Assembly (NCBI RefSeq): GCF_001577835.2
Contig: NC_029516.1
Span: 78,472,801 to 78,536,800 of the forward strand
Direction: 5' to 3'
DNA: 64,000 nt
Origin: Coturnix japonica
Taxonomy: Eukaryota > Chordata > Aves > Galliformes > Phasianidae
Shown: positions 1-12,268 of the stretch, piece after piece
How positions within the stretch are numbered: the first letter of the stretch is position 1
How the letters are laid out: each line of letters begins with the position of its first letter
Notes under the pieces: model-generated
What the model was told of the DNA's origin: nothing
The model's input: only the letters and a program-made list of their open reading frames with translations
Database searches by the model: none
Position numbers and translations under genes: made by a program

Positions 1-165
1 ATGTCATTTAGAAGCACCAGTAACTTTTCCTAACAAATGCTTATCCTAGCCATGCCTGCTGAGGTTTAGCACGTGGTCTAGTGCTCAGGATGCAGACTTG
101 CAATGTTAGTTGTACACAACAAAAACTGTGGAAGCCTGAAATGAAGCATCTGCTGGCAGACTTAC

Positions 166-259
166 ATTCTTTTTACCAGGTTCACCCAGGGCTGCCACTG
201 TGGCAAAGTACTGGATGACCCTTTTTGTGTTGACAGTCTTGCCAGCACCAGATTCTCCA
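166..259 (-). CDS. MYH15: MYH15 P-loop exon
   Basis: It encodes [20 protein letters not shown] followed by [19 protein letters not shown] is the ATP-binding P-loop of the motor domain. The strong donor GTAAGT at 165-160 is used here; an alternative GTAAAA lies 13 nt earlier. The rest of the motor and the tail lie beyond position 1. Confidence 0.9.
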
Positions 260-3200
260 CTATGGGAAGAAGGAAGAGAACATTACTGTTGCTCCACTAG
301 CAGTAACTTGTGCTCTCACCTACCCATCCTCCCATCAGCTCCATGTACTGCATAAGCTTTTCTTAGAGTCACCAACTGATTTTTGTAGCCTGTTTACTCA
401 TTTCAGTGAAAATCACGTCAGTGACAAATAACGCTTCCTGAGACTGCATTCAGAAATCTCATACAAATGCACCCTACTTTGAGATTCCATTAAAGGTATA
501 AAACTTTGTTGCAAACATCCACACTCGGTATTTGAGGCATACCTCTGTGCAGCTAATGAGTTAAAAACCAAAGGAAATCTGCAGCACTTTGCCAGCATCG
601 TCCAGAATCATATGTGAGCTGTGCAGAGAGACACACAGCTCTCCGTCTTTCATGCTTGCTAGTAAAAACATGGGCCTCTTCTTTCCTGTCTTGGTCGTCT
701 TCCTCCCTACAGATGTGTCAACTCTCTGTCCTTAACTGTGTTTTGCAGCAAGAACAACTGTGCTGGGGAGGAGTCTTCTGAGCCTGAAGAGGGCAGGCAG
801 GAAGGACAACCCCAGAAGAGCTTCTTTAACTGCCTGCAGAGCTGTTACCATACTCACTTGGAATGAACACTAAATGGGGATCAGAAACAGGCTGGCCTCC
901 ATCAAATGAAATCCTCAGCTACTCCTTTCCAAGACTCAAAGCAGACATCAAATGGCCAAAGTGCTAATTATTGACTTGGATTAAGTTCCAGGCAATTTAG
1001 CTGAGCTTTCAAGGGTCAACTTGTATTTCAGGGGGATTTTTTTTTCTTTGAAGTTTTTTGCAGCGAAAGAGTCTCAAATCAGTCAAAAGAGAAGCACTTA
1101 CGTGATCAGCATAGACTGATTTTCCCGATCTGTGGATGAAAAAAAAATGAGACAAACTTAGCAGGCTGCACTTTTTGCTTATTAACCTTGCAAATCTGCA
1201 CCAACTAATTTAGAAACAGTCTTGAAAGAGAAGCATAGAAACACAGGAAGTAGTGGTGGAAAAGTAAAAATAAGCCCCAGGTAGTTCAGCTTTGAGCAGT
1301 GCCAATTCTACCCTTGCTCTGACTCTCCCTCTTGTGTTTTGTTCAAGTCAGCATTAAAAATCTGAGTCATGAAAATTCCCTTATGCCTGGGAAACAATAA
1401 AATAGAAAGTAATTTCCTGTTGGCAAAACATTTATTTATTTATTCCTGTGTAGGTTTCTGCTCACACCTGACCCCTCTGCCCTGCAGCACTGCACCAGCC
1501 CAAGCAATTCTGCTGCTCGTTAATGGACTCACTATTTATGTATGTATTCTTGTTTGGTAGCTATGCTACTGAAATAAAGTCTTACAGCCTTCTTTCTGTT
1601 AATGGGCCCAAGCAGAAACAAACAATTATAAGAACAGTTTGCAATCAGTATGTTAACAATCCAGTTCGGCAAATGTGAAATAACATTACCTGCCTTAATC
1701 ATTGCACCTAAATTCCTCTTTCCTCTTCTAACTCCAGGGATTGGATGACCAGCTGCACATTGGGCAGCCTGGTGATATTTCACTCTTATGCAATAAAAGA
1801 GCACCTCTCTTCAGCCACATGTAAACCTCCTCTGCCCCAGTACCTCCCATCCTCCTACATTAGCCGCCTTGCAACACTGGGGCCCGGGGTTCGAATCCCC
1901 TGTGGCACAAGTGGTAGAAGTGCCGCTCTGCTACACAGAGACTCGAATCCCGGGGGTTGGACTCGATGATCTCTAAGGTCCCTTCCAACCTGCACGAGAC
2001 TATGATACTATGATACTATGATTAGCCATTTAATGAAAACCAGGTGAGAGGAATGAGCTAATCTGATTCTCTTCGGGACTTTCTGGCAGCCTCTCAGCAC
2101 CCGGTGGAAGCACATCACTGCTGCCCCCTGCTGATAGCCCCGAGGCACTCAGACAATGCTGATCCACAGCAGGCTCCTGCGAGCGACATGTGCACAGCAC
2201 TCTCCATGGTTGCCCTTCATTAACCTTTCAATGTTTGCGTCTGATGAGCATCAGAACGAGCTCGCTGCTGCCAGAACCCTCACAACGATTGGCAGGGGAG
2301 AGTGAGAGAAAAAAAAAACAACAGTAATTAAAAAAAAATATGGATGCAAACTCCCAAGCTCCTGTTGCTTGTCGAGTATCTGCACATTTGGTGCGCACTT
2401 CTCTCTCTAACGGCCATCTGGTATCAGTCACGTCTGCTAAATAAAGCGAAACTAAATTTAAAAGCAAGGAGCGCCACTTACTACGCAGCATGTCGTGGTA
2501 TGCGTTATCAGCAATGGAGAAGATGTGAGGAGGGGCTTCTGAGCGCCTCTTGCCTTTGTAGGCAGCAACAACCTCCGACTTGTAGACAGGCAGCCACTTG
2601 TAAGGGTTTATAGTCACGCAGAACAAGCCTGAGTAGGTCTAGAGAGGAAAACAAGACAAGGGGGAAGAACAGACTCTCAAGGAATGAGAAAAAAAAATAT
2701 ATCTGTGTTAACCAAGCAGAAACTGGTGTTGCCAGCTTCTGATGTGACTTGGAATTCTGACTGGGAGTTTTAGAAATTCAGATCAAAGGCTGAAATAGAA
2801 ATCTGCTAAGTGGCTTCCTATTGGCAATCAGTGACATCAGTATTACAAATATTAATCACAGAATGACTTGGTTTGGTTTATGATTGGTTTATAAAGGACC
2901 ACAATGCTCACCCAGTTTCAAGCCCCGCTGCTATGTGCAGCAGACCAGGCTGCCCAGAGCCACATCCAGCCTGGCCTTGAATGTCTCCAGGGATGGGGCA
3001 TCCACAGCCTCCTTGGGTAACATGTTCCAGTGCGTCACCATCCTCTGTGTGAAAAACTTCCTCCTAATATCTAACCTAAACCTCCCCTGTCTTAGTTTAG
3101 AACCATTCCCCCTTGTTCTATCACTATCCACCTTCATAAACAGTTGTTCCCCCTCCTGTTTATAAGCTTCTTTCAAGCATTGGAGAGCCACAATGAGTTC

Positions 3201-6200
3201 TCCCCAGAGCCTTCTCTTTTCCAAACTAAACAAGCCCAGTTCCTTCAATCTTTCTTCATAGGAGAGGTGCTACTAAGCTGTTTTCCAAACAGAGAAAAAA
3301 GTATTTCTAAGGTGACAATCAGACAAGCTTGCCCCTTCAGCACAGCAGAGGAACAGCAAAGAGATCTACATCTGATTTTCTACCTGTCTGCCCAGCAAGA
3401 ACTGCTTCCTCTTGAAAACAGTGATTATGAAATAAAAATCACAGTTTTTCTATTTGAATTCTATTCTTAGGAAGAGAAATCTGGGAGAAACAACTATTCT
3501 TAGAAGAAGAAATCTGAGAGAAACAATCTGTCATTACCAACTTGCTATGAGCACCCTGGGGTAAATTTCAGTTGCTTGTTCAAAGAGAAAACTTGTACTA
3601 GGTTGCCCAGAGAGGTGGTGGATGCCTCATCCCTGGAAACATTCAAGGTGAGGTTGGATGGGGCTCTGAACAACCTGATCAAGCTGTAGGTGTCCCTGTT
3701 CATTGCAGGGGAATTGAACCTGATTACCTTAAAAGTGTCTTCCAACTCAAAGTATTCTATCATTCTGTGTAAACTTCATAGCACTGTTCTCCAAAGCTGT
3801 GATGCTTTTTCAGTTTTTGGAAAAATAAGTAATTGGTAAAAATCTATAGTGATTCTTTGGGCTTTCTACATCAGCCTACAGAATGCAATTCCAATTGTAA
3901 CTCTGGGGAATTCGTGTTAGCTGGTAACTTTTCAGGCACTTAGTCTGGTTCCGAGCAGAAAACTTCATAGAAACCAGCTGCTATATTGGCATAAATACCA
4001 TATGCCTGTAGATTATTGAGTTAACAAATCCAGGAGCCTTCCCCCCAAAATAGCATTTGGACCCACTTCAGAATGCCCTTGATATGAGTCCTCAGTCCTA
4101 ATTTTTTAAGAGAAAAAAACTCCAACCTGTAAATGGATTAAAAGATGACAAATGTCATTTCCTAACTATAATGATCTGCAAGAAATAGCTATGTTTTAGG
4201 AAATACATGTCAGAAGCTTGTTCTGGTGATGACAGAAATTATGTTAATGATGCCATGGGAAAGATACAGAGTGATGAATAAGACCAGAGCAAAACAAAGC
4301 AGATGACAGCACTGAAAATGAAGGGAAGAAACTTACTGAACTAAGGATAGAAAGGTTAAAAGGTTAAAAGAAGCTATACATGTGCTCTAAGCTTGAGGCA
4401 TTTTTTCTTAACAAGGAAATTGCAATGGCTTGTACTGTCATGAATTAATATTAGGAGAAGAAAAATAAAACTGGTTTCCCAAAGGCCTTGACTGCAGAAA
4501 ATATGTGCTATGACACCCCCTTTCAAGGCAAGAAGAGAAAAACAGGGCTAGACAGCATCTTACTCATTCACTTTTGTTTGTCTGTACTGCAACAACCTTC
4601 TTTGCTTTCGGAGCAATTGAGCAAGGCCCTCAATTTTATGACATATGCAAGTTATAAGCTGAATGTGAAGAACCTGTGTTAGGTTCTTCATAGCACTTGA
4701 AATGTGTGTTCAAATACACAAAACAGGGACCCTTACATAAATCATCCAGTTGCTGTAGCGCTTCCTCAGGTTGTACAACACAGACGCCTCATTCAGATGG
4801 GTCAGCATGGCCATGTCCTCAATCATGTCAAATTTGGGAGGGTTCATTGACTGCACATCATCTTCTTTTATAGTCATGGTCTGCGAAGACAGACAGAGAA
4901 TAGAAAGTCTAGAAAACACTTAGAATCCCTATCAGTTCCCCTCCTTAGAGGTGAATGTATTAGCTCTCTAGGAGGAGGTCCTCCTGCTCAATGTGGTCTA
5001 AGTAGGTAATTCCATTTGATCTCACAGACATAAACAGAAGCAGGGAAGGCTGAGATGCTATAGGGAAGGAGAGCAGTATGGCTGTGATGCCATGAGATTT
5101 GGCTCTAACTGTGGAGTTTTACCTCCTGGGATCCAAAGCTGGTTGCACATCTCTGCTTGCAGTGTTGTGCAGAAGTTGATGTGCCACCAAACTCCTATTT
5201 TTCTCTTGGCAGGTTTTCATTTGTCACCAGCTACTGAGGCTTCCTGTTCACAAACCATTTCACAGATGATGTGAACCAGGCAGCAGAGCTTAAACTGAGC
5301 CAGATTTGTTCTGGGGCTTGCTGCTCACTCCTCCTTAGCCATGGGTCAGACAAAAATGCTTCCATACCCGTCCATCTGTTGTCTCAACGGTCACTTTGCC
5401 ACCGCTAGATTCTGTTATTTCAGCTTCAACATAAGCTTTCTTGTCATCAGGAACCCAACATTTTTTTTTCCCTGTGAAATTAAGGAGAAGAAGGGTTCAC
5501 AGACTTGAACAGAATAATAACACCATGCTGAACTGGGATTGGTAGGGTTAGTTTTACCACAGAAGCAGCACGAAACCTCAAGGACCCCAGCCAATCATAG
5601 AGCTGTGGGAGCTGCATGCCAAAACAGAAGGTGCAGGGCTCATGAATGTTGTCTCTCCTTTGAAACCACCACTTGGCTTCCCTAGATCCTCCCAGCACAA
5701 GGTGTCACAATATTTCAAAAATGCTGGCTGACTCTCAGCCTCCAAGGGAAATTCACAATCACTAGCACTGATGTGCAGATGGAGGAACTGAGATCCAAGC
5801 CCATACAAATCTGTTAGCTAAAAACTCACAACGAACATTGCTATCTGAATGAGGAATTCAGCCCTGCCAGCTATCAGATTTAACCTTATTCCTGAACATT
5901 CTCCTGAAGTTTGTCTTGAAAAATAGCAATATTAATAACTCACACACGGTTGTGTCTGCTGCTTTTTAGAAGTTTGGAGTATCTGGACTAGACTTCAGAT
6001 GGCTCACTACAGCTACTACTCTCAACAATGTATTCATAGAATCATAGAATTACTCAGGTTGGAAAAGCACAAGGGCGGGATGACTTCCCTAGTCCTGCTC
6101 ACCACGCCATTCCTGATACAAGCCAGGATGCCACTGGGTTTCTTGGGGCCACTTGGGCACACTGCTGTGCTCATATCCAGCTGACTGTCCACCAGCAAAT

Positions 6201-6804
6201 TATTAGTATTGCTGTGGTTATCGGCATATTTATTTTTACTATTGCATCTCAGAACTCATGTGAATGCATTTCATGAAAAATAACTCTTGGGAAGCTAAAA
6301 ACTAGCACTGGTTTGCCTATAAAATGTATAAATCAAGCAGATGGAAACATATATTCAAATCACAGAAATCCTTGCATTACCGGAACATCAATGCATGATG
6401 ATTTTCTTTCAAATGGACAAAGACGAAGAAGCAATCTCTCTTTTATCAGTACAGTACAAATACATCTTAATTCTAAAACTAGACAGTTGCTATCAGTACA
6501 AGCTGATAGGTTGCTTCCCTTCAGCACTATCAGAGGCTTCTTGTAGCTTTGCAGGAAAAAGAATCACAAAGTTGGTTGCGAGCTGCCTCAAAGAGCAGCA
6601 ATAACAACAGGGCTTCACAACCTGGTTTGCTCTCCATCCCCCAGATATATTAGGGATGCCACCCTTATCTGGGTTAGCTGGCCACTGAGTGCCTATATGG
6701 TACTGCAACTCACCATCAAAGGCGACAGTTTGTGCCATCATCAGCTCCTTCTCACTCTTTCGGAGAAAGGGAGCAGCCTCCCCGAATTCCGACATGTCCA
6801 TCAT
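166..6804 (-). CDS. MYH15: MYH15 (ventricular-type myosin heavy chain), 5' part; six coding exons
   Basis: This is the start of a class II sarcomeric myosin heavy chain, the actin-based motor of the muscle thick filament. Coding exons on the minus strand are 6804-6714, 5471-5368, 4880-4737, 2638-2482, 1129-1102 and 259-166. All have AG/GT borders and joining phases, giving 206 residues before the gene leaves the window. Visible parts are the SH3-like N-terminal subdomain (about residues 30-80), the converter-facing motor start with NPPKFD and WMIY, the segment NPYKWLPVY, and the P-loop GESGAGKT at about 176-183. Exon sizes 144, 157 and 28 nt are the standard vertebrate MYH sizes. MYH15 is chosen over MYH7B or MYH16 because of residues such as [14 protein letters not shown] and [11 protein letters not shown] together with CIP2A as upstream neighbour. 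Introns of 841-2098 nt hold CR1 and SINE copies. Family identity is very secure; the paralogue assignment is strong but inferred. Confidence 0.88.
1102..1129 (-). CDS. MYH15: MYH15 micro-exon, 28 nt
   Basis: It encodes NRENQSMLI and completes a Thr codon with the next exon. It lies between a perfect CAG acceptor and a GTAAGT donor. All vertebrate striated-muscle MYH genes have a 28-nt exon here. It is too short for ordinary ORF finding. Confidence 0.92.
1866..2020 (+). mobile_element. tRNA-derived SINE with CR1-like tail, copy A (5' truncated)
   Basis: It starts inside the first tRNA-like unit, keeps its B box (GGTTCGAATCC), the whole second unit (TGGCACAAGTGG ... ACTCGAATCCC), then the CR1-like tail (TTGGACTCGATGATCTCTAA) and three ACTATGAT repeats. 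It is flanked by a 7-bp direct repeat ATTAGCC at 1859-1865 and 2021-2027, a likely target-site duplication. It lies in a MYH15 intron. Confidence 0.8.
2482..2638 (-). CDS. MYH15: MYH15 coding exon 4 (157 nt)
   Basis: It encodes [20 protein letters not shown] through AYHDMLR. The acceptor is CTCTCTAG and the donor GTAAGT. The 157-nt length is canonical for MYH genes. Confidence 0.93.
2854..3275 (-). mobile_element. CR1 LINE fragment
   Basis: CR1 3' part on the minus strand. The reverse-transcriptase C-terminal reading frame is still open for 105 codons ([15 protein letters not shown] ... [18 protein letters not shown]). It lies in a MYH15 intron. Confidence 0.9.
3598..3767 (+). mobile_element. 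CR1 LINE 3' fragment
   Basis: Starts GGTTGCCCAGAGAGGTGGTG and ends in CR1 tail motifs (ATTCTATCATTCTGTG). Confidence 0.85.
4737..4880 (-). CDS. MYH15: MYH15 coding exon 3 (144 nt)
   Basis: It encodes [20 protein letters not shown] through YSNWMIY, 48 residues in phase 0. The size and borders (GCAG acceptor, GTAAGG donor) match the conserved MYH exon. The [11 protein letters not shown] wording is of the MYH7B/15/16 type rather than the skeletal [11 protein letters not shown] type. Confidence 0.92.
5368..5471 (-). CDS. MYH15: MYH15 coding exon 2
   Basis: This 104-nt exon encodes [20 protein letters not shown] and the strand ending [11 protein letters not shown], the SH3-like N-terminal barrel. 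It runs from acceptor CACAG to donor GTATGG. Phase 1 joins exon 1 and phase 0 joins the 144-nt exon. In most sarcomeric MYH genes I recall, exons 1 and 2 are one exon, so the intron here is notable. Confidence 0.85.
6033..6195 (-). mobile_element. CR1 LINE fragment, internally deleted
   Basis: Begins with the tail ATAGAATCATAGAAT and jumps to the internal GCCATTCCTGATACAAGCCA segment of CR1. It lies in the MYH15 intron between coding exons 1 and 2. Confidence 0.75.
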
Positions 6805-6830
6805 CTTGGCAAGGTTTCAAGGTAGTACAG
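6714..6830 (-). CDS. MYH15: MYH15 first coding exon
   Basis: It encodes [20 protein letters not shown] and the following ten residues, ending in phase 1 at a GTGAGT donor. The first ATG is at 6804 with A at -3. Two further in-frame ATGs follow at 6801 and 6795, so the true start may be one or three codons later. The 5' boundary at 6830 is inferred from a pyrimidine-rich acceptor ending TTGAG. Confidence 0.85.
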
Positions 6831-9537
6831 CTCAAGGAGGAGAAAGAAAAGGACCTGGTCTACAGAAAGAAGAGGAAAAAATGTATTTCTTGTACCAGAA
6901 TGTGGCAGGTGGCTGATTAAAACAGACTAATTTGAAATGGCAATATCGCCTGCAGATTGGTGGCTTTACTGCACCCTTAGCTAAACCCTTGCCTGTTTCA
7001 GTTTAAAGCCAGCCAGATCCTGTGTGGTTCAAAGCCCTGACACTGGTTGCAGTCATCTCCACAGGAGAATTCAATCTTTTTATGACACAAATGTTGCTTT
7101 AGAACAGAAGATGAAAGGCACCACTTGAGGCTGTGACTCTGAAAACCCTGCACTAGATCCTCCTGGACAGCTGCTTACTTGAAACTCCAGCACAAGGCTC
7201 CAGGGACACAGGCCCATGTTCCTGGTGGAGAAAACTGTTGCTGGAGCTGGGTACAGCTGGTGTCCCAGCAGTGCTGCCCTCAGATGGTGCCCTTCAGCCT
7301 GGCAGAAACCCAGGGCTTGCCCACCACGGGAATCCCCATACAGCAGGGCAGAGGGCAAGCTGCAATGCTGGCACAATGGCTTTGAAGCTTTTCATTCTGG
7401 TCTGAGTTTATTAGTCCATCTTAATGCCGACAGTGCTTGTTTTCTCAGATAACACAGCCATGGTATTTGGGGATTTCTTATCATGAAAGAAAGGCTAGGG
7501 TCACACGAGTGCAACTGATTAGCTGGGTTTCTGAGCACTAAGGAGCTAACTGGTTATCCTATTCTTAATTTTATCATTTAGAAAGCATATAGACAACTCA
7601 AGTCGGTGGTGCTTCATATAATGAAAATTTTATAAACACAAATCATCTTTAAGGAAAATTAGTCCAAACAGCCATATCCAGCTTTTTATTAAGAGTTAAT
7701 TTGATTCCCGTGTCCTTTCTACAACTGCATCAATGAGCTGACATAGATGTATACACACAAGTACATATAAAAATGTACACACACATATATAAAATACTCA
7801 GGGTGCTGCCCATAGAACATCCATGAAATTCCATTGCTAAAAGATGTCCATCCCCTTCCAGCTCCCATCCCCAGTTTAAGAAATTCAGGTATTCTCTCTT
7901 TCAGATCAAGATACTCTTCAATTACTACCTGAAGCTACACAAAGGACCCTCAGGTATTATCTTTTCCCTTATTCTGTTTATTATGCAGTATCCAGAACAG
8001 CTGAAAAAGTTTCGAGAAACCTGTCAAGACTTTTAAAATTTAATTCAATTACTTCCTAAGAAATTGCTGTAAATCTAAAAGCTCCTTACCAACAAAGGCA
8101 TTTTTTTTTAACCGGAGCATATTTCTCTCAGGGGAGTGCAAAGCCCTAAGACAGCAGAACTGTCTAATATTTAACATCAAGCCCTCTCCCCGTGCCACAG
8201 GGAAACCTTGGGATCATTGGAATTAAGAGTTTATACATGCACAACTATCAGCAGTAATTCTAACATCATCTGAAATGAGCAAACTTCCCATCTGGAAACA
8301 AGTCAAAATTGGCATGACAAAGTCTCTTTCCTATGGGAAGTATGTTTAGCTCAGCTCTGGTTGGGCAAAGAAACGACATCACGCATCTAAACAGAAGAGT
8401 GTTAGAACTTTCCACATTAAACACACAAAGATAAGAAGTGCCACTCCAGTCATTATCTCTAGGATTTAGGAGAGATGCTTACAGGTCCAAATATAATAAT
8501 CCAGACCTTTCCTATGTAGACCTGTTCCACTTGTAGGCTGCTTTGGGACAATTATTCAGCTATCACGTTCTGATGCAATTTCATCTTAATATATATTTAG
8601 GGCTTACCACTATGGCAAGTACTTTATAAAATAGGGTATAACAAAGTGCTGCTGAGATGGGAGAGAATCCCTTTTTCTGCAGCAGTCTCATGTGCCAAGA
8701 GTTAGGACAGAGCCCAGGGCCCAGGGAGCACTTGATAAGCCAATCCACTGAAAGATATGAGAAACTGGAAGTGTTTGACTTATGGTCAAAGGATTCTTTG
8801 TAAAAACTGCTATAATCAGGAAGGACAAGACAGAGCTAAATACATTCACTTTCCTTTCAGTTTGTTTTGTCTAATAACAAGGAGGTAGCCTTTGCACATG
8901 AATTTTGGAAGTTCCCTGGTTACATCTACTCTTTAGAAGGCCAGTATTGTAACACAAATTTAAGCAGCACGCCCAAGAGTACCAAAAATTTGGTGTTGCA
9001 TTCAAGCTTGGAAAGCAGGGATATTGTCTTTCCCTACTGTGGCTGTTGGAAGAGCTACCGTAGTGCTGGTAGCTCATCTGCCATAGCATCAAAACCCATC
9101 ATTGTCTGCCTTCAACAGGAAAATCAGTAAATCTCCAAGGGTGGGTCTAAAGAAATCCTTGGTACAACATGCTGCTTAAAACTGTGAACTACATAAGTCA
9201 TCGTTATCTCTTGCAGATGACAGAGAAGAAACAAACATGACTTACAACTATTGGTCAACCAGTCCACTCAGATACACAATTACAAGTGACTTGACACCAT
9301 CCTAAGTTGCTATTCTAGCTGACTAAATGAGTGAAATGCTGTTAGAAAAGAAGTACCTATTTTCCATGCTACTATTCAAGCAGCATCACAGGACAACCAA
9401 CACAGTGCTATAGGTTTAGAGGTAAAACTACTAATAAAACTTAAGCCCCATGAAAAATGTATCACATCAAAACTAAGGCAAAGTGTTAGAGCACAGCTGG
9501 GCACACACACTCAGAAGTGAGAGAGGTTGGTACTCAC
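6831..9537 (-). other. Presumed MYH15 intron 1
   Basis: Between the proposed non-coding exon and the first coding exon I see no further exon or clear transposon. There is a short TA/CA-rich stretch near 7740-7790. Longer open frames at 7080-7450 and 8867-9130 overlap one another on both strands, carry no recognisable motif and look like chance. Confidence 0.4.
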
Positions 9538-9630
9538 CCTGTAAAGCGCACACAAAGTGACACCGATCTGCCTGGTCCAGACTTTATATGCACCACCTCA
9601 AGGTCACCAGAGATGGCTTTATAAAGGCAT
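9538..9630 (-). promoter_or_regulatory. MYH15: Likely MYH15 promoter and non-coding first exon
   Basis: On the minus strand a TATAAAGT box at 9588-9581 lies about 45 nt upstream of a strong splice donor (ACAGG followed by GTGAGT at 9537-9532). A second TATA-like palindrome, CTTTATAAAG, lies about 35 nt further upstream. Sarcomeric MYH genes use TATA promoters and short non-coding first exons, and the coding exon at 6830 has its own acceptor, so this fits as exon 1 with a 2.7-kb first intron. A CArG-like CCTATATTTG lies just upstream (about 9643-9652). The start site itself is inferred. Confidence 0.5.
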
Positions 9631-12268
9631 TGGACCTTTCCTTTATGCCTATATTTGTCTGTCGGATGAGGAGACAATGCTTGAGCAGGGAGCACTCATG
9701 GCCAAGGGACAGAAGGAATGCCAGAGGGGGAGTGCTCTGCGCCTGCTGCCCCTTGTCGCTCCATTCTTGATCCATGACTTCATGGGAGAAAACTTCCCTG
9801 CCTTTCCACTGTGTTTGCACAGGGGCAAGATTTGCTTCCCCACATGCCTGAGGGCTTGATTAGTGTTGGCTTGGGGAGAGAGGAATCAAGGTCTGCACAG
9901 ATGTAACTCGCCTAGGAAGTAAGAAGCAGAACTTCTTATGCAAGAGGCAAGCGACTTTAAAGGGAATTTGGTAATGTGAGCCAAACAGCGTTCAAATAAC
10001 AAAGCTAGGATGTGCATTCTCAAATCCAAAGCAAACATCTTAAATCCCCTTGCTTGGCCTCAGAGAATAAAAACTAATCCTGTCGGCTCAGGTTTGAGAC
10101 AAACAGGTATTCTGCTGCTTATAACAAAGGTGAGATGGAGAAGGTTTTTAAGAATATATTGATTCTGCCTGGAAAGGGAAATACAGGTAATGAATAAAGT
10201 AAGCATCAATTTTAGTGATTGCTTTGCTTCAGAAAACTTGTTTATGGTTGAATTTAGGTCTTCTTATTATCAACTCATTTTTCCCGTTAAACAAGTGCCA
10301 TAAGTAACACAGGTCTCGTTTCACTTTAGTACATAAAAAGCAAAACAACTGACACACTGAAATTGATTTGCCTTTACCAGCATGTATAGGTTTCTTTTTG
10401 TTCCAGAATAAACTGAATATGAAAGCTCAAAGGAAAAATAAATTCCGTGGGCAATGCTTATTTTCCACAAGGGAAGATAATATATTAGGGCTCCATAAAA
10501 CTCAATTCCAAGGAAGCGAGGGGGAGCAGAGAGGTTGTTTACCTACAGCTACATTGAATTCTTAGATACCCACAGGAACAAATGGTTTTGTTTGTCACCA
10601 GGCAAGAAGAAAAATATTTGCATACCGAATCTGCTATTTTTAAAGCTGCTGCTTTGAGGACTGGGAGATGGAGGGTTGCGCAAAGTAATTACGGAAGAAA
10701 TTGAGGGATTTGTGGATGTGATGGACTTAAAGACAGGAGACTGAGGATCTGAGTGCTTCAGTGTCCTGGTATTTTTATCATTTGGGGAATGCAACCAAGA
10801 GGCAGAGAATAGCTACTGCTTCACCACAGACATGCCACCTTCAGAAGGATATAAGCTAAGGAAAGGGCTTTCTGCTAAGGCTCAGGGTGAAGCTTTCAGT
10901 CCTGGATTACTCTGGAAAAGCAGCCCAAGCTTGAGCTGAAAATGATTGTGTGTTACACTCTGGCACTTGACTGGTGGTCAAGCTTTTCTCATTTTTACTC
11001 TTAAGTCAGCATCACTTCCCACCCTGCTGCTTTATAAGTACTCAGTGCTCTGCAACATGGATGTATTTTGATGTTGGATTCAACTCATAACCTTTTTGTT
11101 TTTATACTTGGCAACAAAGGAAACAGAGCTCATACTTCCAACTGAAATGAAAAGTGAGTGACTCTGTAAAGATCAAGGAGATGCTCCCAACCACATAATT
11201 CAAAACAAGGTAAATTACATGTGTCACCGAGATTCCAGGATAGCATTAATCTGCTGTCAAGGTGAAGAATATGATTATTTCATGCCATGAGCACATAGCA
11301 CACTGGTGCTCTCTCCCTCCTGCTCTTTCCTTGTGCTACCAGCAGCTTTACTTCTAAGCACAGTATTCCCATTACCACCTACTTCATGTAGAAGGCATCT
11401 TTTACAAATACTCTGTTATCACTTACATGTTTTCTGTTCTGCAAACATTCAGCTTCTGTCAGCCCTGCATGAACACTGCAGTCTCTCTCCCATGCCTCCC
11501 TTTGCTTTTCTGGGGCTGTAAACAGCTGTTTCTATGGCTGATCCCATTTTACTTCCAATACATTTGTCACATAAAAGGGACACAATTCAGCAGTGGGTCA
11601 AATGTGATGAATTTATTTTCCTTGCTGACCTGAAGCGAATTAGCCCTGTACATGCTATTCCTGCCTTTCTGGAGCTTATTAGCTTTATGTTAATAAGAAA
11701 CAGAATTCACAGCGTATTTCCACTAGATTACATTTGTAATGGTGACAACCGAAGACACTTGTCTCTTGCAGGAGCTACTTTTAGAAAGGTTAATGCTGGT
11801 CACTGTTTCTGAGGAAACAAGGTCCTTTGATAAGAAGTGCTTGTGACAAGCCTATTTTTAATAACATTACATATTGGAAAAGAATGCAATAACATTTATC
11901 AGCTCCAGACACAGATAGTGTCAATAGTGTGGCTTTACACAGAAAAGGTGACACCTGGGATCCATAAAAGCCCAGTTATGAAACCTTTTCCATTTTATTA
12001 GAAAAAAAAAACCAAAATCAACAAGTTTACTGTGTTATGATGAAGCTGGCCTTTAGACAAGTGTCTGCTAAGCATGCAGTGCAATAACCTGTCACTCCTG
12101 AAGAGACGGATCAGTGAGACAGAGAAAGAGTAGTGCAAGATAAGATACAGATGCTAGTAGAAAGCATCTCCAGAGTTGCTGTGCTCTGGGTTATGCTGGG
12201 CTTCCACTGAGCCTGGCATAGCAGTCCTCCCCAGATACGCTACCCAAGGAAGAGCTGCTGGTACTTAC
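9631..12268. other. Intergenic, nothing recognised
   Basis: This lies upstream of the proposed MYH15 promoter and short of the isolated myosin exon. I see no CR1, SINE or coding exon. Muscle enhancer elements could lie here but none can be named with confidence. Confidence 0.4.

Noticed and set aside
2884-3165. Open frame beginning [12 protein letters not shown]
   Set aside because: It is the antisense of a CR1 reverse-transcriptase segment.
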